Positions 1-5,225 of a stretch of DNA of 9,259 bases are shown here, one piece after another. A program made the translations under genes and the position numbers. Below the pieces are notes generated by a model, which made no database searches, was not told the origin of the DNA, and saw only the letters and a program-made list of their open reading frames with translations. Position 1 is the stretch's first letter, and every line of letters begins with the position of its first letter. Source of the DNA: Planctomycetota bacterium (lineage in GTDB: Bacteria; Planctomycetota; Brocadiia; Brocadiales; Bathyanammoxibiaceae); NCBI GenBank assembly GCA_030598065.1, contig JAUVQR010000039.1, positions 1 to 9,259 of the forward strand, read 5' to 3'.

Positions 1-43
1 CCCCCCCGCATACCCCCTAGCCTTGTGTGGCCCCTAATGTATA

Positions 44-2281
44 ATGGCGGTTGTGAGAACAACTACCACTACTCGAAATCCGGTGTACGGGCCGCTGCAA
101 TACCTTAAAGGCGTAGGGCCGTGGCGGGCGCAGGTTCTAGGGAAACTCGAACTGCACACCATTCGCGACCTGCTGTACCACCTCCCCAGAGACTACCAGG
201 ACAGGAGCACTATAAAAAAAATCAGCCAGCTGGCCTTCAACGAGACCACCACCATACAGGGCCAGGTGAAGGGTGTAAGGGTCGTGCCCGGCTGGGGAAG
301 GGGACGCAGGTGGGGCAGGGGTGGCATTCTTGAGGTGCTGGTGGCGGACGACACGGGTACCATCGCGGCGACGTGGTTCAACATGGCGTTCCTCAAGAAT
401 AAATTCAAGATAGGCGACGAGGTGCTGCTCTTCGGCAGGATACACGAGCGCGGCCACCTCCAGATAATAAACCCGGAGTTCGATATTTTAAGCAGCAGGG
501 GCGGTGACGAGGGCGGTGACGAGGGCGAGAGCGGGAGTGACGGCAAACATGAACATAAAGCTGAACATAAACATAACAATAAACGTGGCGAGGTAGATGA
601 GAGACATGAGATACATGAGACCAGGGCAGCCGAACCCTCACTGTCGTCAAAGGGCGGGATCGTGCCGATTTATCCGCTCACCGAGGGAATCAAGCAGCAC
701 TACCTGAGGCAGCTAATTAGAAGGGCGCTGGACGACTATGGCTCGCACCTGGAAGAAATCCTGCCGGAAGGGCTTATAAAATCCAGAGAGCTGGTGCCAA
801 TCCGCAGGGCCATGGAGGACGCCCACTCCCCCGAGAGCATGGACGCCCTGGAACCTGCCCGCAGGCGGTTCGCGTACGAGGAAATTTTTCTGTTTCAAGC
901 GGCGCTGGCCATCCGGCGGCAGAAGATTCACACCGAGCCGGGTAATGCCTTCCGCATAGGAGAAAAAATAGACGCCCACATCCGCGGCCGCTTTCCGTTT
1001 AGATTGACAGTGGCGCAGGAGCGGGTGGTCAAAGAGATAAGGGAGGACATGGAAGGGCCGGCGCCGATGAACCGGCTGCTTCAGGGAGACGTGGGGTCGG
1101 GCAAGACGGTGGTGGCGCTGTACGCGCTGCTGGCGGCCGTGGCCAACGGCTACCAGGCGGCGCTGATGGTCCCGACCGAGGTACTGGCCGGACAGCACAG
1201 CCGGACGGTGGACAAGTACCTGGCAGGGTCAAAGGTGCGGACGCTGCTGCTTGTCGGCGGTTCGAGCCAGAAGCAGAGGAAGGAGAATCTAAGTAAAATA
1301 AAAGCGGGGGAAGTTGACCTGGTGATAGGCACCCACGCGCTGGTGTCCAAGGACGTCGAGTTCAAGAGGCTGGGTATGGTGGTGGTGGACGAGCAGCACA
1401 AGTTCGGCGTCCTCCAGAGGGCCTACCTGAGACACAAGGGGACAAGGCCGGACGTCCTGGTCATGACCGCTACGCCGATACCACGCAGCCTGTCGCTTAC
1501 GCTATTCGGCGACCTGGACATATCTATAATAGACCAGCTTCCGCCCGGACGGACGCCCGTACAGACCGAGTGGGTGACAAAAAAGATGGAGGGACAGACC
1601 TACGGGCTCATCCGAGAGGAATTAAAAAAAGGCCGGCAGGTGTTTGTGGTGTATCCGCTTGTGGAGGAGTCGGAGAAGCTGGACCTGAAGTCGGCAACCG
1701 AGGGGGCCGAGACGTTTAGGCAAGAATTCCCTGAGTTCAAGACCGGGTTGCTGCACGGACGGCTCAAACAGGACGTCAAGGACGTCATCATGAACGACTT
1801 CCGGCAAAAGGAGATAGACATACTGGTCTCCACCATAGTGATTGAGGTGGGGATAGACATCCCGAATGCGACGGTGATGGTGATTGAGCACGCCGAGAGA
1901 TTCGGGCTGGCCCAGCTCCACCAGTTGCGCGGCCGGGTTGGGCGGAGCGGCGAACGTTCATATTGTCTTCTGTTCGCAGACCCCAAGAGTGCCGACTCGC
2001 GCAGCAGGCTGCAGACTATAGTGAACTGCGGCGACGGCTTCAGGATAGCCGAAGAAGACCTGAGAATCAGGGGGCCGGGGGCGTTCTTCGGGACCCGGCA
2101 GCACGGAATGCCGGACTACAGGGTGGCTGACCTGACCAGGGACGTGGCGCTGCTGAAGACGGCGCGGGACGACGCCTTTAAGATGGTAGAGAACGACCCC
2201 GCGCTGAGCAAATATCCCCTGCTGAAAAAGACCGTGCTGGACAGGTACACCAGCAGGATAATACTCTCTCATGTTGTATAG
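44..2281 (+). CDS. recG: ATP-dependent DNA helicase RecG
   Basis: Superfamily 2 helicase that remodels stalled replication forks and branch-migrates Holliday junctions in the cytoplasm. Seen directly: an N-terminal helix-hairpin-helix/wedge region (LKGVGPWRAQVL near residue 21, then LLYHLPRDYQDRS), an OB-fold wedge to about residue 150, Walker A GDVGSGKT at 348-355, motif II DEQH at 449-452, TATP at 475-478, motif VI QLRGRVGRSG at 627-636, and a RecG C-terminal RGPG...GTRQHG segment. At 745 aa it is longer than the roughly 690-aa E. coli protein. Much of the excess is a low-complexity insert at about residues 152-203, rich in Gly/Asp/Glu then His/Lys, inside the wedge domain. The ATG at 44 has no visible Shine-Dalgarno sequence; GTG at 52 is an alternative start. 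thiD follows 33 bases downstream on the same strand. Identification is secure. Confidence 0.97.
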   Translation: MAVVRTTTTTRNPVYGPLQYLKGVGPWRAQVLGKLELHTIRDLLYHLPRDYQDRSTIKKISQLAFNETTTIQGQVKGVRVVPGWGRGRRWGRGGILEVLVADDTGTIAATWFNMAFLKNKFKIGDEVLLFGRIHERGHLQIINPEFDILSSRGGDEGGDEGESGSDGKHEHKAEHKHNNKRGEVDERHEIHETRAAEPSLSSKGGIVPIYPLTEGIKQHYLRQLIRRALDDYGSHLEEILPEGLIKSRELVPIRRAMEDAHSPESMDALEPARRRFAYEEIFLFQAALAIRRQKIHTEPGNAFRIGEKIDAHIRGRFPFRLTVAQERVVKEIREDMEGPAPMNRLLQGDVGSGKTVVALYALLAAVANGYQAALMVPTEVLAGQHSRTVDKYLAGSKVRTLLLVGGSSQKQRKENLSKIKAGEVDLVIGTHALVSKDVEFKRLGMVVVDEQHKFGVLQRAYLRHKGTRPDVLVMTATPIPRSLSLTLFGDLDISIIDQLPPGRTPVQTEWVTKKMEGQTYGLIREELKKGRQVFVVYPLVEESEKLDLKSATEGAETFRQEFPEFKTGLLHGRLKQDVKDVIMNDFRQKEIDILVSTIVIEVGIDIPNATVMVIEHAERFGLAQLHQLRGRVGRSGERSYCLLFADPKSADSRSRLQTIVNCGDGFRIAEEDLRIRGPGAFFGTRQHGMPDYRVADLTRDVALLKTARDDAFKMVENDPALSKYPLLKKTVLDRYTSRIILSHVV
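500..523 (+). repeat. 12-bp tandem duplication inside recG
   Basis: GGCGGTGACGAG occurs twice head to tail and adds the in-frame peptide GDEG twice. It opens a wider simple-sequence tract (about 497-620) with imperfect GAACATAAA/AACATAA and GAGACATGAGATACATGAGA reiterations, all in frame. The tract encodes the charged insert of the RecG wedge domain. Confidence 0.85.
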
Positions 2282-2314
2282 TTGTATAATTTGTATTAAC
2301 AGAAGGTAAACGGC

Positions 2315-3139
2315 ATGAAAAAGGTACTGATAATTGGCGGTTCGGACTCCGGCGGCGGGGCGGGCATCCAGGCAGACCTGAAGACCGTCACCGCGCTTGG
2401 TGTGTACGGCACTACGGTTATAACCGCCATCACCTCCCAGAACACACAGGGCGTGCAGTCGGTCCACGCCGTGCCTGCCGCCTCTGTGGGCGAGCAAATA
2501 GACTCCGTGATGAGCGATATAGGCGCGGACGCGGTCAAGACCGGGATGCTCCTCAATTATGAGATAACAGAGGTGGTCGCAGGGAAGATAAGGGACTATA
2601 AGCTGATGAACCTTGTTGTGGACCCCGTGCTTCGCGCCAAGGACGGCAGCGCGCTGCTGGTGGGGGACGCGGCGATAAAGATGCTGGTTGCCGGGGTGCT
2701 GACGCAGGCCCTGCTGGTCACGCCGAACATACCTGAGGCGGAGGTTTTGTCGGGTCTTTCCATAAGGCGGCCTGCCGATATAGAAGAGGCGGCCAGGTAC
2801 ATTCACGGGTTGGGGGCGAAGAATGTCCTTATAAAGGGCGGTCACGCACCGGCGGACTGGCCCTCACAGCAGAAGGGTATGGTAGAGGACGTTTTTTATG
2901 ACGGCCAGCGGTTCAGGGGGCTTGCCTCGCCCCGGGTAGACGTTGGAGTGGGTGTCCACGGCAGCGGCTGCACGCTCGCCTCTGCGATAGCGGCAGGGCT
3001 TGCCCACGGCAAGACGGTGGAAGAGGCCGTTCTCTTCGGAAAAGAATTCCTTAGCGGCACCATGATGCGTACAGTCAGGGTCGGCCGTGGCCACTGCGTC
3101 CTCGACCCCTCAGGTTCTCTGAAAAAAGACAAACCTTGA
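2315..3139 (+). CDS. thiD: Hydroxymethylpyrimidine/phosphomethylpyrimidine kinase
   Basis: Bifunctional kinase that phosphorylates HMP to HMP-P and HMP-P to HMP-PP in thiamine biosynthesis and salvage; cytoplasmic ribokinase fold. Seen directly: N-terminal GGSDSGGGAGIQADLKT (residues 8-24), TSQNTQGV (40-47) for pyrimidine contacts, VVDPVLRAKDG (101-111), LLVTPNIPEAE (133-143), and anion-hole motif HGSGCTLASAIAAG (215-228), with Cys219 the expected catalytic residue. Length 274 aa is usual for the single-domain enzyme, with no ThiE fusion. The ATG is preceded by AGAAGG about 9 bases upstream. The 33-base gap to recG suggests co-transcription, although a TATAAT at 2285-2290 without a good -35 could give extra initiation. 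The stop lies one base from the end of the convergent selenoprotein gene. No THI-box (TPP riboswitch) is apparent upstream. Confidence 0.96.
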   Translation: MKKVLIIGGSDSGGGAGIQADLKTVTALGVYGTTVITAITSQNTQGVQSVHAVPAASVGEQIDSVMSDIGADAVKTGMLLNYEITEVVAGKIRDYKLMNLVVDPVLRAKDGSALLVGDAAIKMLVAGVLTQALLVTPNIPEAEVLSGLSIRRPADIEEAARYIHGLGAKNVLIKGGHAPADWPSQQKGMVEDVFYDGQRFRGLASPRVDVGVGVHGSGCTLASAIAAGLAHGKTVEEAVLFGKEFLSGTMMRTVRVGRGHCVLDPSGSLKKDKP

Positions 3140-3140
3140 G

Positions 3141-3710
3141 CTAGTCGTTATTAATAATAGACGCCCTGGTGGCCCATGAGCTGTCCGGGTAATTCTTAAG
3201 AAGTCTGCGCCAGACGTCGAACATACCTTGGTGGTCCTTTGTGCGTTTATACTCCGAGACGCCTAGATAATAGAGCGCCCTGGGCGAGGTCTCTGTCGCC
3301 GGGAAATCCTCAGCCGTCTTGCGCCACCAGTCGCTCGCCTCACCAAACCGCCCACGGTCGTAGGCTATCTTGCCCATCGCAAAGGACGCCTCGGCAAGGA
3401 AGTCTTCCGGCGGGAGGAACCCCACAAACTCATGATGCATCTGGGTGTCTGCGGGGTCAATAAACTGGACCTGCGGCGTCCAGTGCGCGCCCATCCGGAA
3501 AGAAAGGTCACGGTTATCCTTGAAACTTATCTTTGTTGCAACAAGGTTTGTTTCTATAAACGCTGTCACTCGGTCATCGGGATACGTCACGGTATCCATT
3601 CTTTCGCAGCCGCCTCAGCCGGGCACGAAGAAGTCTACCATGACGGCCTTCTCTTCCTTCTTGGCCTTTTTCAGGGCCAGCAGGCATGTTTTCAACCAGG
3701 TAATGGACAT
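3141..3710 (-). CDS. Selenocysteine-containing thioredoxin-fold/TPR protein
   Basis: Reading from ATG at 3710, 31 sense codons lead to an in-frame TGA (3615-3617); the frame then stays open to TAG at 3141-3143. Reading TGA as selenocysteine gives 189 aa. Seen directly: VMVDFFVPG-Sec32-GGC35-ERM, a thioredoxin active-site context (family form CxxC) with Sec in place of the first Cys; WTP with the expected cis-proline at 79; FVGFLPPEDF near 95-104; and two TPR-like helical repeats at about 107-137 and 142-180. There is no signal peptide, so it is probably cytoplasmic. The start is fixed by GGAGGT seven bases upstream of ATG. Without readthrough the Shine-Dalgarno would serve a useless 31-aa peptide, while the remainder (from Met38) would lack half its active site. 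A hairpin after the UGA fits a bacterial SECIS. By family it should be a thiol-disulfide reductase; its partner is unknown. Alternative: a Cys-to-stop mutation or read error. Confidence 0.86.
3580..3597 (-). promoter_or_regulatory. Putative bacterial SECIS hairpin
   Basis: On the minus strand, 17 bases after the in-frame UGA, GGATAC-CGTGAC-GTATCC forms a perfect 6-bp stem with a 6-base loop whose second base is G. Bacterial SECIS elements lie inside the coding sequence just 3' of the UGA, and their apical loop usually has G at its first or second position for SelB binding. Distance, stem and loop all fit. SelA/SelB/tRNA-Sec genes are not in the window, so function is inferred. Confidence 0.75.
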
Positions 3711-3717
3711 AGGTGCC

Positions 3718-3723
3718 ACCTCC
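3718..3723 (-). promoter_or_regulatory. Shine-Dalgarno of the selenoprotein gene
   Basis: The minus strand reads GGGGGGAGGT, with GGAGGT ending seven bases before ATG 3710. This near-ideal site fixes the start upstream of the in-frame UGA, rather than at the internal ATG (3597) that a standard ORF call would use. Confidence 0.85.
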
Positions 3724-3854
3724 CCCCTGTGTTAATGTAACTCCTTAAGCATACAATATATAGCGCGTTTTCGCGTGGCCGGCCGATGGCCAGCGGCATG
3801 GATGGCTATACGGTTGTATCCTATTATACAGCAACATATTGTGTACGTTTTCAA

Positions 3855-3873
3855 ACAATATACAAAATATTGT
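3855..3873. repeat. Inverted repeat, possible operator upstream of the NrdD-like gene
   Basis: ACAATAT-acaaa-ATATTGT is a perfect 7-bp inverted repeat ten bases upstream of the -35 hexamer. Nearby (3829-3844) CAGCAACATATTGTGT matches 12 of 16 positions of the NrdR-box consensus ACACWATATATWGTGT as I recall it. A second 16-mer from 3862 matches 11 of 16. NrdR boxes normally come in pairs, and the 33-base offset here is close to, but not exactly, the usual spacing. Treat it as an operator candidate; the regulator is inferred. Confidence 0.4.
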
Positions 3874-3883
3874 ATTTTTCAGC

Positions 3884-3911
3884 TTGACTTTTGTATATTC
3901 GGCACTATAAT
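3884..3911 (+). promoter_or_regulatory. Sigma70-type promoter for the NrdD-like gene
   Basis: TTGACT (3884-3889), a 16-base spacer and a perfect TATAAT (3906-3911). Transcription should begin near 3918, giving a leader of about 120 bases before the ATG at 4042. It lies just downstream of the inverted repeat, where a repressor could block it. Confidence 0.75.
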
Positions 3912-3921
3912 ACCCTCCATG

Positions 3922-3952
3922 TACTACCTGTAGTAGGGTGGTACCAGGGTGG
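3922..3952 (+). repeat. Palindrome plus AGGGTGG direct repeat in the leader
   Basis: Just after the predicted start of transcription, TACTACCTGTAGTA (3922-3935) is a perfect palindrome able to form a 5-bp hairpin with a CCTG loop. It runs into AGGGTGG twice (3935-3941 and 3946-3952). The flanking CCA/TGG could lengthen the stem. No known riboswitch is recognised. Confidence 0.45.
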
Positions 3953-4041
3953 CAAACTTCTTAAAACACTTTTTCCCTTTTGTTTGTAAGCTTCGGGATA
4001 ATTTGATTATACACTACAGAGAAAGGAGGTAAAACGGGAAT

Positions 4042-4419
4042 ATGACACCGGCATTACTCGAGCAGGAAGTATGTGAAACTACTGTGCTGGAAGAAAGGCT
4101 CCATGCGTTTTGTAGCGCCGTTGATACCCATGACTATCTGGAGATTGATGGTGACATTGAGGGTGACAGCCTGAGCACCCATCAGATTAGTGTTCTGAAC
4201 CACCATCTCAAGGTGGCGTATGGCGTTTCTCTGGAATCGATCCTAAAACAAGAGATAGATGTCGTGATAGAGGCCCTTGAGACGGGCGTAAGGGACAGGC
4301 TATACGGCGTCACCAGGATAGTCGGTTATTACAGCCGTACGTCCAACTGGAACAAATCTAAGATTGGCGAGCTAAGGGACAGGCACAGTGGGGATTATTC
4401 TGTAAGAAAAGTTGCATAG
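4042..4419 (+). CDS. Stand-alone NrdD-type glycyl-radical domain protein
   Basis: A 125-aa protein whose last third (about residues 87-120) matches the C-terminus of class III anaerobic ribonucleotide reductase: YGVTRIVGYYSR, then NWNKSKIGELRDRH. In NrdD this segment carries the radical glycine (R-V-x-G-Y in E. coli), which aligns with Gly95 here; the following N-x-x-K-x-x-E pattern is also kept. The catalytic ten-stranded barrel and a CxxC zinc site are absent; the only cysteines are 11 and 24. Residues 1-85 are acidic, probably helical, and not recognised. A Shine-Dalgarno AAAGGAGGT lies 11 bases before ATG, a strong promoter is upstream and a terminator downstream, so this is a complete, well-expressed single gene and not a fragment. 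By analogy with GrcA/YfiD it might restore radical activity to damaged NrdD; this is inference. Alternatives: a regulatory partner, or a relic of a lost nrdD. Confidence 0.8.
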   Translation: MTPALLEQEVCETTVLEERLHAFCSAVDTHDYLEIDGDIEGDSLSTHQISVLNHHLKVAYGVSLESILKQEIDVVIEALETGVRDRLYGVTRIVGYYSRTSNWNKSKIGELRDRHSGDYSVRKVA

Positions 4420-4461
4420 CTAAAACGTGTCTTAAAAAAAGAAGTGTCATTCAAGAACCCG

Positions 4462-4498
4462 TGGGCGGGCAAGTTAAACTTGTCCGCCCATAGTTTTT
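4462..4498 (+). terminator. Intrinsic terminator after the NrdD-like gene
   Basis: TGGGCGGGCAAG (4462-4473), loop TTAAA, CTTGTCCGCCCA (4479-4490): a 12-bp GC-rich stem with one G-U pair, followed by TAG and five T (4494-4498). It separates the gene from the convergent LOG-like gene. On the minus strand the nearest T-run (4434-4440) is too far from the stem for a classical reverse terminator. Confidence 0.92.
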
Positions 4499-4573
4499 AT
4501 GGAGGCTGACTGAACTATGCGAACCCGGCTGAGGCGTATCTACTCAAGGCTGCATAACTACAGTGACGGCATA

Positions 4574-5062
4574 CTAGCTCGACTCCAGGGCCTCGAAGAC
4601 CTTTGCAACCGCCTCTCTGGCGTCTTTGGCGGCAACGGGGCCGGGGCGGTCGAGGTCTCTGCTGTTAAGGTCGAGTCCCCACGTGTCTATCCCAACAACA
4701 GGCTTAAACTGCATTAGGCCATAGGCAATCTCGGAGAGTGTGCCGAGTTTCCCCCCCACGGCAATCAACCCGTCACCGGAGTACGCAACGAGCACGTTCC
4801 TCGCGTAACCCATACCGGTAACAATGGGTATGTCAATGTAAGGGTTCATCCGGCTGGTGTCGGATTCCGGCAGAATGCCGACCGTCAGACCGCCGGCCTC
4901 ACTGGCCCCTTTTGCTGCGGCCTCCATAACTCCTCCGAGACCACCGCATATCAAGACGGCGCCTCGTTTTGCAATCTCGCGTCCAACCTCCACGGCGGCG
5001 TTGTATTCCTTGTCGGTGGCGCTGCTGGCGCCTATAACGGATATACATCTCTTTCTTGCCAT
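4574..5062 (-). CDS. TIGR00725/LOG-like Rossmann-fold nucleotide-binding protein
   Basis: A 162-aa single-domain protein of the SLOG/MoCo-carrier/lysine-decarboxylase-like superfamily. Seen directly: ISVIGASSA at the N-terminus, CGGLGGVMEAAAKGA (39-53) nucleotide-binding loop, GILPESD (62-68), GYARNVLV (85-92) with the conserved Arg, and VGGKLGTLSEIAYGL (102-116), the phosphate-binding GG-x-GT-x-x-E motif. Cytokinin-activating LOG enzymes carry PGGxGT; the proline is Val102 here and the layout fits TIGR00725 better, so phosphoribohydrolase activity should not be assumed. Its substrate is unknown. AGGAAG lies seven bases before ATG and a near-consensus promoter is upstream. It is divergent from the Memo-family gene and convergent with the NrdD-like gene. 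Confidence 0.88.
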   Translation of the reverse strand: MARKRCISVIGASSATDKEYNAAVEVGREIAKRGAVLICGGLGGVMEAAAKGASEAGGLTVGILPESDTSRMNPYIDIPIVTGMGYARNVLVAYSGDGLIAVGGKLGTLSEIAYGLMQFKPVVGIDTWGLDLNSRDLDRPGPVAAKDAREAVAKVFEALESS

Positions 5063-5095
5063 TGGATATCTTCCTCTTGTGTATGTGAAAAACCG

Positions 5096-5124
5096 ATTAT
5101 CACCCGTCCTGTGGAGACTGTCAA
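5096..5124 (-). promoter_or_regulatory. Promoter of the LOG-like gene
   Basis: On the minus strand: TTGACA (5119-5124), a 17-base spacer and GATAAT (5096-5101). The -35 is perfect and the -10 is 5/6. Initiation near 5089 would leave a short leader of about 27 bases before ATG 5062. Confidence 0.75.
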
Positions 5125-5136
5125 GGCAGATTGCAC

Positions 5137-5165
5137 TTGCAATAAGGATGTGGAATTAATATAAG
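5137..5165 (+). promoter_or_regulatory. Candidate promoter of the Memo-family gene
   Basis: TTGCAA (5137-5142), a 17-base spacer and TATAAG (5160-5165). It is weaker than the divergent minus-strand promoter, whose -35 ends 13 bases away, so the two could share regulation. Initiation near 5172 gives a leader of about 55 bases. Confidence 0.5.
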
Positions 5166-5225
5166 AACTGCGGGCGAGGCGACAATTTTCTTTATCCGAC
5201 TGATTCGCTGGCAGAGGTCTGTTTT

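Larger units (their letters stand above)
3711..4041. other. Divergent AT-rich control region
   Basis: A 331-base gene-free stretch separates the divergent selenoprotein and NrdD-like genes. From the left it holds the selenoprotein Shine-Dalgarno, a small CGCG-TTTT-CGCG hairpin (3764-3775) in the selenoprotein leader, a TATAAT on the minus strand (3823-3828) with only a poorly spaced TTGAAA -35, a cluster of ATATTGT/ACAATAT half-sites (3829-3877), a strong plus-strand promoter, and a leader of about 120 bases before the 4042 start. No coding sequence with credible signals is seen in it. Confidence 0.7.

Noticed and set aside
2273..2298. TTGTATAG-TTGTATAA-TTTGTATT reiteration with a TATAAT box before thiD
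   Set aside because: No acceptable -35 hexamer at 16-18 bases; recG-thiD spacing is explained by co-transcription, so it is not listed as a promoter.
1958..2845. 295-aa minus-strand ORF across recG and thiD
   Set aside because: It is antisense to two secure genes, with shadow-frame composition and no motif.
3141..3599. Stand-alone 152-aa TPR-like protein starting at ATG 3597 or slightly upstream
   Set aside because: It has no ribosome binding site and would lack the N-terminal half of the thioredoxin fold. The frame continues upstream through a UGA to a start with an ideal Shine-Dalgarno.
3745..3837. 30-codon ORF on the minus strand in the divergent region
   Set aside because: It has no Shine-Dalgarno, its composition looks random, and it overlaps the probable leader and operator sequences.
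3935..3945. AGGGTGGTACC resembles the T-box antiterminator core
   Set aside because: The predicted transcription start lies less than 20 bases upstream, leaving no room for Stem I, no terminator hairpin with T-run follows, and the downstream gene is not amino-acid related.
4517..4717. 66-aa plus-strand ORF after the terminator
   Set aside because: It overlaps the 3' end of the LOG-like gene on the other strand and has no recognisable similarity or Shine-Dalgarno.
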